This document shows, one piece after another, positions 1 through 7,582 of a stretch of 64,000 bases of DNA. Both the position numbers and the translations under genes were made by a program. Every line of letters starts with the position of its first letter. The first letter of the stretch is position 1. Source of the DNA: Palleronia sp. THAF1 (GTDB taxonomy: Bacteria; Pseudomonadota; Alphaproteobacteria; Rhodobacterales; Rhodobacteraceae). Below the pieces are notes generated by a model. It made no database searches, was not told the DNA's origin, and worked only from the letters and a program-made list of their open reading frames with translations. The stretch lies in the NCBI RefSeq assembly GCF_009363795.1, contig NZ_CP045420.1, forward strand, positions 38,501-102,500, in the 5' to 3' direction.

Positions 1-1356
1 GAACTGGCCGAGCATCTTGTTGTCCGCCGCCATCTCACGCTCACCTTGGAAGACGCGGATCGTCACCGCGTTCTGGTTGTCTTCCGCGGTCGAGAAGATC
101 TGGCTCTTCTTCGTCGGGATCGTGGTGTTGCGGTCGATCAGGCGGGTGAACACGCCGCCCAGCGTTTCAATACCCAGCGACAGCGGGGTCACATCGAGCA
201 GGACCACGTCTTTCACGTCACCTTGCAGAACACCGGCCTGAATGGCGGCACCCATGGCGACGACCTCGTCGGGGTTCACACCCTTGTTCGGCTCACGTCC
301 GAAGAACTTGGTGACCTCTTCCACGACCTTTGGCATGCGGGTCTGACCGCCGACGAGCACAACTTCGTCGATCTCGGAGGCAGACAGTCCGGCATCCTTC
401 AGAGCGGCCTGACATGGCTTGATCGAACGCTTGATCAGGTCGGACACCAGCGATTCCAGCTTGGCGCGGGTCAGCTTCATGACCATGTGCAGCGGCTGGC
501 CGTTTGCACCCATGGTGATGAACGGCTGGTTGATCTCTGTCTGGGAGGACGACGACAGCTCAATCTTGGCCTTCTCGGCGGCTTCCTTCAGGCGCTGAAG
601 CGCCATCTTGTCGGCGCGCAGGTCGGCGCCGTGCTCTTTCTTGAACTGATCGGCGAGGTAGTCGACGATCGCCATGTCGAAGTCTTCACCGCCAAGGAAT
701 GTGTCGCCATTGGTGGACTTCACTTCGAACAGACCGTCGTCGATCTCCAGGATGGTGATGTCGAACGTGCCGCCGCCAAGGTCATAGACCGCGATGGTCT
801 TCGATTCCTTGCGGTCGAGGCCGTAGGCCAGCGCCGCCGCCGTGGGCTCGTTGATGATGCGCAGCACTTCGAGACCGGCGATCTTGCCGGCGTCCTTGGT
901 GGCCTGACGCTGCTGGTCGTTGAAGTAGGCCGGAACCGTGATGACGGCCTGCGTGACCTCTTCGCCCAGATAGCTTTCGGCGGTTTCCTTCATCTTCTGC
1001 AGCGTGAAGGCAGAGATCTGGCTGGGCGAATACTTCTCGCCGCGCGCTTGAACCCATGCGTCGCCCTGACCGCCATCGACGATTGTGTAGGACAGGTTCT
1101 TCTTGTCCTTCTCCAGTCCTTCGTCGCTGAACCGGCGGCCCACAAGGCGCTTGACGGCAAAGATGGTGTTTTCAGAGTTGGTCACGGCCTGGCGCTTGGC
1201 AGCCTGACCGACCAGACGCTCGTCTTCCGTGAAAGCGACGATCGACGGCGTCGTGCGCGCGCCTTCCGAGTTCTCGATCACGCGGGGTTGGCTGCCGTCC
1301 ATGATCGCGACGCAGCTGTTGGTGGTTCCAAGGTCGATACCGATGACTTTAGCCAT
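1..1356 (-). CDS. dnaK: Molecular chaperone DnaK (Hsp70), 5' part; runs off the left edge
   Basis: ATP-dependent Hsp70 chaperone of the cytosol, working with DnaJ and GrpE. Reading the minus strand from ATG at 1356 gives 452 uninterrupted codons, about 70% of the usual 635-640 residues; the stop lies beyond position 1. The start reads [14 protein letters not shown], the Hsp70 phosphate-1 loop, followed by the DLGGGTFD phosphate-2 motif and the [10 protein letters not shown] segment of the nucleotide-binding domain. The visible end is the beginning of the substrate-binding domain ([16 protein letters not shown], then [13 protein letters not shown]). A purine-rich ribosome site (AGAGGA) precedes the ATG. 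It is divergent from alkB, with a heat-shock-type promoter in between. dnaJ probably follows outside the window. Identity is essentially certain. Confidence 0.98.
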   Translation of the reverse strand, partial: MAKVIGIDLGTTNSCVAIMDGSQPRVIENSEGARTTPSIVAFTEDERLVGQAAKRQAVTNSENTIFAVKRLVGRRFSDEGLEKDKKNLSYTIVDGGQGDAWVQARGEKYSPSQISAFTLQKMKETAESYLGEEVTQAVITVPAYFNDQQRQATKDAGKIAGLEVLRIINEPTAAALAYGLDRKESKTIAVYDLGGGTFDITILEIDDGLFEVKSTNGDTFLGGEDFDMAIVDYLADQFKKEHGADLRADKMALQRLKEAAEKAKIELSSSSQTEINQPFITMGANGQPLHMVMKLTRAKLESLVSDLIKRSIKPCQAALKDAGLSASEIDEVVLVGGQTRMPKVVEEVTKFFGREPNKGVNPDEVVAMGAAIQAGVLQGDVKDVVLLDVTPLSLGIETLGGVFTRLIDRNTTIPTKKSQIFSTAEDNQNAVTIRVFQGEREMAADNKMLGQF

Positions 1357-1488
1357 GCTCTCAAGTGTCCTCTTCTTAGGCGATATGTTTGCGGTCAGAC
1401 CCGTTTGCGCGGCATCTGCCCGCTGATCCCGATGTTGATTTGACCGATGATACAGGACCACGCTGGCCCCATCACGGTGACGGGAGGT

Positions 1489-1517
1489 ATATAGGGAGCG
1501 TACTTTTGGGCTGCAAC
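1489..1517 (-). promoter_or_regulatory. Candidate RpoH (sigma-32)-type promoter for dnaK
   Basis: On the minus strand GTTGCAG (1517-1511) is followed, 18 bases after GTTG, by CCTATAT (1495-1489). This resembles the alphaproteobacterial RpoH pattern (CTTG, about 17 bases, CYTATNT). Transcription would start near 1482, giving a dnaK leader of roughly 125 nt. I see no CIRCE inverted repeat, so HrcA control is not supported here. The site is an inference from pattern match and position. It lies right beside the alkB start, so the two genes share this region. Confidence 0.5.
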
Positions 1518-1530
1518 GGTGCCGGGCGAG

Positions 1531-2157
1531 ATGAATCGCAGTGATTTTTCGGATGTGTCGCGCGTCGATCTGCGTGGCGTCGGTGTTTATTCCGGCGCGA
1601 TGGGTCTGGATGCGCAACGTGCGGTGCTGGAAGACCTGCGCGGCGTGATCGAAAAAGCGCCCCTGTTTCACCCCGAAACAGCGCGCGGTCGGAAGATGAG
1701 CGTGCGGATGACATCGGCAGGTCATGTGGGGTGGGTCAGTGACCGTCGCGGCTATCGGTATGAGCCACAGCACCCGCGCGGCATGGATTGGCCGCCGATC
1801 CCTACGCGGTTGCTGGCGCTATGGGACGCCTTCGCGGGCGCGGACCGTGCGCCCGACACCTGCTTGATCAACTTCTACGGCGAGGGCGCAAAGATGGGGC
1901 TGCATCAGGACCGGGACGAGGCCGATCTGCGCCAGCCCGTCCTGTCATTGTCGCTGGGGGACGATGCGCTGTTCCGGGTCGGCAATGTAGAGAAAGGCGG
2001 CAAGACCGAAAGCCTGTGGCTGCATTCGGGGGATGTGGCGGTGATCGGCGGCGCGGCGCGCTTGGTGTATCACGGAATCGACCGCGTGCGGTTCGGGTCA
2101 AGTGCGCTGATGCCGAAGGGCGGGCGCGTGAACGTGACGATGCGCGTGGCAGGCTAG
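1531..2157 (+). CDS. alkB: AlkB-family Fe(II)/2-oxoglutarate-dependent dioxygenase
   Basis: Oxidative demethylase repairing 1-methyladenine and 3-methylcytosine in DNA or RNA, using Fe(II), O2 and 2-oxoglutarate. The product of 208 residues matches the AlkB length (about 216). It carries the substrate-side [10 protein letters not shown] segment, the iron ligands HxD (H125, D127 in LHQDRDE), the distal histidine (H181 in VYHGIDR) and the C-terminal arginines that hold 2-oxoglutarate (RVNVTMR). I chose ATG 1531; GTG 1519 in the same frame is an alternative adding four residues, and neither has a strong ribosome site. It overlaps the next convergent gene by the four bases CTAG at 2154-2157, so both stops lie in one palindrome. 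Confidence 0.92.
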   Translation: MNRSDFSDVSRVDLRGVGVYSGAMGLDAQRAVLEDLRGVIEKAPLFHPETARGRKMSVRMTSAGHVGWVSDRRGYRYEPQHPRGMDWPPIPTRLLALWDAFAGADRAPDTCLINFYGEGAKMGLHQDRDEADLRQPVLSLSLGDDALFRVGNVEKGGKTESLWLHSGDVAVIGGAARLVYHGIDRVRFGSSALMPKGGRVNVTMRVAG

Positions 2158-2762
2158 GGGGCCAGCGAACAGCATCCGGCGTAGTGGTCGTGGCTTGTGT
2201 CGGTCGAGATCAGGACAGTCGCGCGGAGGCCATAGGCGCGATCCGACATGCCATCGTTGCAAGCTTCGGTTCCGACCACGACGGTCAGGTTGCGTCCGTC
2301 GCGGAACGCTCGGGCGGACCACTGGTCGCGCCTGCCGATAGCTGTCTCGCGATTGCCTGCTGTGAAGTCTGCGACGCCTTCGTCCAGTCGGTCAAAGCGC
2401 AGGGCGTCGTCTGAAATGTTGAGGGTCCAGAAAGGCTCTGTCCCGAAGCAGGAAGCGGGCGACGGGAACCGACCCTGATACTGTCCGCCGTAGGCCGACA
2501 GGAAGCGCATCGCGACCCAGCCCGACTGTTCGCCGGCATTCACACGACCCCAGCGGCTGTTTCCCGAAAGGGCGACGACTTCGATTCCGTCCGCGTCGGG
2601 CGCGAGTTCCGCGATAATAGCGGCCCCGGCTTCCGGGTCTTGCCGCACGTTCAGCACATCGTTCGCTGCGACGCCCTGCACGGCATAAAGGCCGGGCACC
2701 GCATTCTGCGTTGCCATTGCGGGAGCGGCCAGAAGGCCAAGCACCAGCGCGATGCGGATCAC
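2154..2762 (-). CDS. Exported SH3-domain protein (COG3650-like)
   Basis: Predicted periplasmic or envelope protein of 202 residues, function unknown. An N-terminal signal peptide (VIRIALVLGLLAAPAMA) is followed by a bacterial SH3-type domain with the typical LNVRQDP, RWGRV and GWVA elements (about residues 35-85). The C-terminal half contains CFGTEPFWTLNI, typical of a conserved domain I know from COG3650-like proteins, and ends with a paired cysteine (GCCSLAP). The GTG start at 2762 overlaps the upstream permease stop as GTGA, which favours translational coupling; a GTG at 2777 is an alternative. Membership of the permease operon suggests an envelope role, but that is inference. Confidence 0.75.
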   Translation of the reverse strand: MIRIALVLGLLAAPAMATQNAVPGLYAVQGVAANDVLNVRQDPEAGAAIIAELAPDADGIEVVALSGNSRWGRVNAGEQSGWVAMRFLSAYGGQYQGRFPSPASCFGTEPFWTLNISDDALRFDRLDEGVADFTAGNRETAIGRRDQWSARAFRDGRNLTVVVGTEACNDGMSDRAYGLRATVLISTDTSHDHYAGCCSLAP

Positions 2763-3580
2763 CGCCGCGCCGACCACGAGATCGAGGCGTTCTGACGTGT
2801 ATAGAACTCTCCCATCAGGCCGATGGTGATCAGCACCGCTGAGACGGTCAGAGGGTAGGTGATGTTCGAATTATGCGGAAAATAGTTGATGAAGACGTAG
2901 CCGCGCGCCTGATCGATCGAATGGAACAGCGGATTCCAGTCGAACCACGCGACCATGTATCCCGGCAGCGCATTCGCCACGAACATCTTGCCCGATGCGA
3001 TCATGCTGGCGCGGTTGTAGATCATCTGCAGGTTGCCCGCGATATCGGGGATCCAGGGCTTCAGCGCCAGAAAGCACAGGCCCACGCCTATGCCCGACAC
3101 CCACGCCAGAAGCACCATCGCGTATGCGCCGGGCCAGTAGTGAATGTGGATCGGGCCCCATCCCACGTGGTAGACGTAAAGAACGCAGAACAGCGACAGG
3201 GACTGAACATAAAGCGTGGACAGCGCCGCCGAAGTGATCGTGACGGCGGTCGTCATCGGCGCGTGGTTCATCATCGCCGATGCTGGCCCTTCCGAGCCGT
3301 AGACGGCCCCGACGGTCTTCGTGTGGGTCAGGAACAGGAAGATGCCCGACATGATGTACAGCAGGAAGTCGCCCCGGATCGCCGATCCGCGCATGCCCAG
3401 TACGACGAACAGAAGGTAGAACGACAGGACAAGGATCACCGTCTGCAGGATCGACAGCAGGATCGCGAACACGGCGCTGGCGTGGCTTTTGCGCACCTGC
3501 CGAACGGTGTTGTGGAAGATCAGCTCCAGGATCGACAGTGCCGATCCGGTGCGGGTCTGGGGTTTGCGTTCCTGAAACAT
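2759..3580 (-). CDS. ABC-2 type permease, capsule/polysaccharide exporter family (KpsM-like)
   Basis: Integral inner-membrane permease of 273 residues with about six hydrophobic segments. Its general plan (cytosolic N-terminus LELIFHNTVRQVRKSHASA, then alternating membrane spans and a conserved FDWNPLFHSIDQARGY segment near the end) fits the ABC-2 polysaccharide and O-antigen exporter group that includes KpsM, CtrC and Wzm. The start at 3580 is chosen because GGAGAG stands just upstream; a longer reading to 3619 adds 13 unlikely residues. No cognate ATPase gene is adjacent; the YadG-like ATPase at 44.7 kb has its own permease. It is divergent from cysQ and next to glycan genes, consistent with export of a surface polysaccharide. 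Substrate unknown. Confidence 0.8.
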   Translation of the reverse strand: MFQERKPQTRTGSALSILELIFHNTVRQVRKSHASAVFAILLSILQTVILVLSFYLLFVVLGMRGSAIRGDFLLYIMSGIFLFLTHTKTVGAVYGSEGPASAMMNHAPMTTAVTITSAALSTLYVQSLSLFCVLYVYHVGWGPIHIHYWPGAYAMVLLAWVSGIGVGLCFLALKPWIPDIAGNLQMIYNRASMIASGKMFVANALPGYMVAWFDWNPLFHSIDQARGYVFINYFPHNSNITYPLTVSAVLITIGLMGEFYTRQNASISWSARR

Positions 3581-3683
3581 GGTCTCTCCAGCGCGGATGC
3601 CGCCGGTTGTGGCACACAATAATGTTGTTTTCTTGGCGACCCACTGTAAGCCCGAATTGTCTCTGTTCGGAAGGAAAAAACTG

Positions 3684-4490
3684 TTGGATCACGCAACCCT
3701 GACCACCGTCATGCGCCGCCTCGCCATCGAAGCCGGTGCGGCGATCATGGAAATCTACGGCGAAGACGACTTCGACGTGCGCGCCAAGGATGATGAAAGC
3801 CCGGTCACAGCGGCGGATGAGGCGGCGGATGCGTTGATCTCTGCCGGTCTGCGCGCGGCGTTCCCTGACATGGCGCTTGTGACCGAAGAACAGGCGGCCA
3901 GCCATGAACAGGAGGTTTCGACTTTTTTGATCGTCGACCCGCTCGACGGCACCAAGGAATTCGTGAAGCGTCGTGGCGATTTCACGGTCAACATCGCCTA
4001 CGTCGAAAATGGCGTGCCGGTACGGGGCATCGTTTACGCGCCCGCCAAAGAGCGGCTGTTCTACACGCAAGCCGACGGCCAATCGGTCGAAGAGACCGGC
4101 GCGTTCGACTTGGATACGCCGGGTGACACAAAGCCCATTCGCGTGAAGATGCCCGACAACGATGCGCTGCTGGTCGTCGCGTCGAAATCGCACCGGGATC
4201 AGGCGACCGACGACTACATCGCGCAATACAACGTGGAGGACATGCGCTCTGCCGGGTCGTCGCTGAAGTTCTGCCTTGTCGCCACCGGAGAGGCCGATCT
4301 TTACCCCCGTGTGGGCCGCACGATGGAATGGGACACCGCCGCTGGCCATGCCGTGCTGACGGGGGCGGGCGGAAAAGTCGTGCGCTTCGACGATCTTTCG
4401 CCGCTTTCCTATGGTAAGCCCGGTTTCGAGAACCCGTTCTTCATCGCCCATACGCCAGGCGTGTCTTTGAAAAAGGGCGCCGCGCGCTAG
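3684..4490 (+). CDS. cysQ: 3'(2'),5'-bisphosphate nucleotidase CysQ
   Basis: Mg-dependent, inositol-monophosphatase-fold phosphatase that converts PAP, the product of sulfotransferase reactions, to AMP. The 268-residue product has the metal-site motifs DPLDGTKEF and, near the C-terminus, WDTAAGHAV, plus the AGSSLKFC segment, all typical of CysQ. TTG at 3684 is preferred because AAGGAA lies a few bases upstream and the length then fits the family; an ATG at 3711 would truncate it. It is followed by galU after 48 bases. With a sulfotransferase 5 kb downstream in the same direction, removal of inhibitory PAP is a plausible local job, besides general sulfate assimilation. Confidence 0.92.
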   Translation: MDHATLTTVMRRLAIEAGAAIMEIYGEDDFDVRAKDDESPVTAADEAADALISAGLRAAFPDMALVTEEQAASHEQEVSTFLIVDPLDGTKEFVKRRGDFTVNIAYVENGVPVRGIVYAPAKERLFYTQADGQSVEETGAFDLDTPGDTKPIRVKMPDNDALLVVASKSHRDQATDDYIAQYNVEDMRSAGSSLKFCLVATGEADLYPRVGRTMEWDTAAGHAVLTGAGGKVVRFDDLSPLSYGKPGFENPFFIAHTPGVSLKKGAAR

Positions 4491-4538
4491 AATTCCAGCG
4501 GAACCATATTCCTCCGCCCGACCCGAAAGGTTATCCGT

Positions 4539-5417
4539 ATGACGCAGAAAGTCACCAAGGCCGTCCTTCCCATTGCTGGGCTAGGAACGCGCTTCCTTCC
4601 GGCCACCAAGTCGATGCCGAAAGAGATGATGACCCTCGTGGATCGTCCCTTGATCCAATACGCCATGGACGAGGCGCGCGCCGCCGGGATCACAGACTTC
4701 ATCTTCGTCACCGCCAAGGGAAAAGGCGCGCTGGTCGATTACTTCGACAAGTCGCCCGACTTGGAGCGGTCTTTGAAAGAGAAGGGCAAGACCGATCTCA
4801 TGGAAGAGCTGGCGCGCAGTGACATGCCGTCCGGCGCGATCTCGACCATCCGTCAACAGGAAGCTTTGGGCCTTGGCCACGCCGTCTGGTGCGCAAGGCG
4901 GCTGATCGGCGATGAACCCTTTGCCGTCATCCTTCCCGACGACGTCATTATGTCCGACAAGCCTTGCCTGCAGCAGATGACCGAAGCCCATCGCGAAACA
5001 GGCGGCTGTGTCATAGCTGCGATGGAGGTCGATCCGGATCAGACCGACAAGTACGGCATCCTGTCCGTGGCCGACACCGGCGGGCGTGCGGTAAAGGTCA
5101 ACGGTATGGTCGAAAAACCAGATCCCAAGGACGCGCCTTCCAACCTTGCCGTCATCGGTCGCTATATCCTGACCCCCCGCGTGCTCGATGCGCTGGACAC
5201 GCAAGACCCCGGCAAGGGCGGTGAGATCCAGTTGACCGACGCCATCGCGAAACAGATCGACGGCGCGCTGGGCGTCTGGGGACTGAAGTTCGACGGGCAG
5301 CGCTTTGACTGCGGATCGAAGGCCGGGTTCTTGCAGGCCACTGTGGCCTTCGGATTGGCGCGCCCCGAACTACGGGACGATCTGGCAGGTTTCCTCAAGA
5401 CCCTGAAGCTGGGCTAA
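4539..5417 (+). CDS. galU: UTP-glucose-1-phosphate uridylyltransferase GalU
   Basis: Makes UDP-glucose from UTP and glucose-1-phosphate, the sugar donor for exopolysaccharide, LPS core and related glycans. The 292 residues begin with the nucleotide-binding motif LPIAGLGTRFLPATKSMPKE, followed by the YAMDEARAAGI segment, LPDDV (metal-binding aspartates) and the VEKPDP and GGEIQLTDA motifs of the GalU family. The length is normal. The glycosyltransferase that follows starts two bases after the galU stop, so this gene probably opens a glycan-synthesis operon with it. Confidence 0.95.
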   Translation: MTQKVTKAVLPIAGLGTRFLPATKSMPKEMMTLVDRPLIQYAMDEARAAGITDFIFVTAKGKGALVDYFDKSPDLERSLKEKGKTDLMEELARSDMPSGAISTIRQQEALGLGHAVWCARRLIGDEPFAVILPDDVIMSDKPCLQQMTEAHRETGGCVIAAMEVDPDQTDKYGILSVADTGGRAVKVNGMVEKPDPKDAPSNLAVIGRYILTPRVLDALDTQDPGKGGEIQLTDAIAKQIDGALGVWGLKFDGQRFDCGSKAGFLQATVAFGLARPELRDDLAGFLKTLKLG

Positions 5418-5418
5418 C

Positions 5419-6474
5419 ATGGCGCGGCGGGCGGGGCTAACGGCGAACGCGCCCCGTCCCCTGTTGCCACCCGATCTCTGGCCCGCCTACCGCCTGCGCT
5501 GGATGCGCCGCAGGTTGCTTCTGCGGGCGCTGCGCAAGCGCCGCCAACTGACGCCGGTGATCGACCGCACAGACGCGATCCAACCCGGTGCCATCCTGAT
5601 GTTCCTGTGTGTGCGCAACGAGGCGGTTCGCCTGCCGTTCTTTCTGCAGCATCACCGTGCGCTGGGCGTTGATCACGTCATCGCGGTGGACAACGGCTCG
5701 ACCGACGGGACCGCGCAGATACTGGCCGATGCGCCGGATGTCTCTGTGTGGCGCACCGATGCGTCCTACCGACTGTCGCGCTTCGGCCTTGATTGGATTA
5801 CGTGGCTGATGATCCAGCACGGGCATGGGCATTGGTGCCTGACGCTCGATGCGGACGAGCTGTTCGTCTACCCCAACTGGCAAACGCGCCCTTTGCCCGC
5901 GCTGACCGACTGGCTGGACCGCTCTGGCCGCGCCTCCATGGGCGCGCTGATGCTGGACATGTATCCCGAAGGCGCGCTGGAGGATGTGCCCTACATCGCG
6001 GGCACCGATCCGACGCAGGTGCTTACCCACTTCGATGCCGGCAACTATGTGATCCAGCGCCAGCAGCCGATGGGCAACCTGTGGGTGCAGGGTGGGCCGC
6101 GCGCCCGGAAGTTCTTCGCAGCGGAGCCGCGCCGCGCGCCGACGTTGCAGAAAGTGCCACTGGTGCGCTGGAATCGGCGCTACGTTTACGTCAACTCCAC
6201 CCATGCCGCCCTGCCGCGCCACCTGAACGACATCTACGACGACGGAGAGTGTCTGACCGGCGCGCTGCTCCATACGAAATTCTTGGACGGCATCGCTGAG
6301 CGCTCTGCCGAAGAGTTGAAGCGGCGCGAGCATTTCGCCAACGCCGCGCTGTATGACGACTATTACAGACAGCTGATCGACGGTGCGACGCTGCATACAT
6401 CGCGTTCCACCCGCTACCGCGGCTGGCGCCATCTGGAAGCGCTGGGATTGATATCGCGGGGCGGATGGCTGTGA
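5419..6474 (+). CDS. Family-2-type glycosyltransferase (first of two paralogues)
   Basis: Predicted cytosolic glycosyltransferase of 351 residues with a GT-A fold. After a basic N-terminus (LRWMRRRLLLRALRKRRQ) come MFLCVRNEAVRLPFFLQHH, the nucleotide-sugar element AVDNGSTDG and the metal-binding LDADELFVYP (DxD type). Further landmarks are LMLDMYPEG, WVQGGPRARKFF and LLHTKFL. These fit the Glyco_tranf_2_4 group often encoded in Roseobacter genomes. It follows the galU stop directly and precedes a clear paralogue. Donor and acceptor cannot be told from sequence. The stop is at 6474; the 97 bases after it hold no gene but a short AT-rich stretch that could carry a weak promoter. Confidence 0.85.
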   Translation: MARRAGLTANAPRPLLPPDLWPAYRLRWMRRRLLLRALRKRRQLTPVIDRTDAIQPGAILMFLCVRNEAVRLPFFLQHHRALGVDHVIAVDNGSTDGTAQILADAPDVSVWRTDASYRLSRFGLDWITWLMIQHGHGHWCLTLDADELFVYPNWQTRPLPALTDWLDRSGRASMGALMLDMYPEGALEDVPYIAGTDPTQVLTHFDAGNYVIQRQQPMGNLWVQGGPRARKFFAAEPRRAPTLQKVPLVRWNRRYVYVNSTHAALPRHLNDIYDDGECLTGALLHTKFLDGIAERSAEELKRREHFANAALYDDYYRQLIDGATLHTSRSTRYRGWRHLEALGLISRGGWL

Positions 6475-6571
6475 TCACCCCACGATTATGTTCAATACGT
6501 AAAAGTTGTGTTAAGGAATCCGCGACAATAAACGGCATGAAGACCGGAACAGGCACGACAGGGGTTCAGCC

Positions 6572-7582
6572 TTGAATATCCGAAACGTGATCCGTCGCGG
6601 TTTGCGAAGGCGTCGGTGGTATATCCGCGCGATCCGCAAGCGGCGCGACCTGCGGTCCGTATCGGTGCATCGTAAGGCCATTCGGTCCGCGCCCTGTGTC
6701 GTGATCTGCGTTCTGCGTGACGAGCGCATCCGCCTTCCCTACTTCCTGCAATACTACCGCGATATGGGGATCCAGCACTTCCTGTTCGTCGATAACGACA
6801 GCAGCGATGGCTCGCGCGAGTATCTGGCCGAACAGAAGGATTGCTCGGTCTGGACGACGCAGGCCAGCTACGCCCGCTCGCGCTTCGGGATCGATTGGGT
6901 CAATTGGCTGGGGCGACGGTGGTGCCTTGGCAAATGGGTGCTCTGCGTCGATGTGGACGAATTCTTCGTCTATCCGTTCTGCGATACCCGCCCCATCGGC
7001 GCACTGACCGACTGGCTCGACGGCTCGCAATTGAAGTCCTTCGGCACGATGTTGCTGGATATGTATCCCAAGGGGCCGATCAACGCAGAGCCCTATACTG
7101 CCGGTCAGAATCCGCTGGAGATCGCCAACTGGTTCGACAGTGGCAACTACACGGTCAGCCGCAACTGGGATTACAATTCCCTTTGGATACAGGGCGGCCC
7201 GCGCGCCCGGATGTTCTTCGCCGACGCGCCCAAAACCGCGCCTGCGCTGAACAAGGTGCCGCTGGTGAAATGGCGACGCGGCGTCGTTTTCGCGTCGTCG
7301 ACGCATATGGTCCTGCCGCGCGGCCTGAACCTCGTCTTCGACGATCTGGGCGGAGAGAAAGCCTGCGGCGTCCTGCTGCACACCAAGTTTCTGTCGACGT
7401 TCGAGGCCCGCGCCAAGGCAGAGGCCGCGCGGCTGGAACACTACAAGGAAGCGCGCGAATACCACGTCTATGCCGAAGGACTGGAAGACGCCCCGGACCT
7501 GTGGTGCAAGTGGAGCGAGAAATATATCAACTGGCGACAGCTTGAGATTTTGGGGCTGATGTCGAAGGGGAACTGGGCGTGA
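6572..7582 (+). CDS. Family-2-type glycosyltransferase (second paralogue)
   Basis: Paralogue of the preceding gene, 336 residues. Shared landmarks are the basic N-terminus, CVLRDERIRLPYFLQYY, FVDNDSSDG, VDVDEFFVYP, LLDMYPKG, WIQGGPRARMFF, LLHTKFL and the ending LGLMSKGNW, so the pair looks like an old tandem duplication. The start is taken as TTG 6572, with CAGGGG about 10 bases upstream. A 12-codon ORF (ATG 6537) ends in a TGA that overlaps this TTG; whether it is translated is unknown. The gene overlaps the next one by GTGA, implying coupling. It probably adds a sugar to the same surface glycan as its neighbour. Confidence 0.85.
   Translation: MNIRNVIRRGLRRRRWYIRAIRKRRDLRSVSVHRKAIRSAPCVVICVLRDERIRLPYFLQYYRDMGIQHFLFVDNDSSDGSREYLAEQKDCSVWTTQASYARSRFGIDWVNWLGRRWCLGKWVLCVDVDEFFVYPFCDTRPIGALTDWLDGSQLKSFGTMLLDMYPKGPINAEPYTAGQNPLEIANWFDSGNYTVSRNWDYNSLWIQGGPRARMFFADAPKTAPALNKVPLVKWRRGVVFASSTHMVLPRGLNLVFDDLGGEKACGVLLHTKFLSTFEARAKAEAARLEHYKEAREYHVYAEGLEDAPDLWCKWSEKYINWRQLEILGLMSKGNWA

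Noticed and set aside
46..1443. 465-codon plus-strand ORF opposite dnaK
   Set aside because: Protein is a low-complexity antisense reading of dnaK, with no recognisable motif; the minus strand encodes a textbook Hsp70.
2871..4451. 526-codon minus-strand ORF across the permease and cysQ
   Set aside because: It runs antisense to cysQ and out of frame with the permease; the product is Arg/His-rich and matches nothing, whereas the two annotated genes show strong family motifs.
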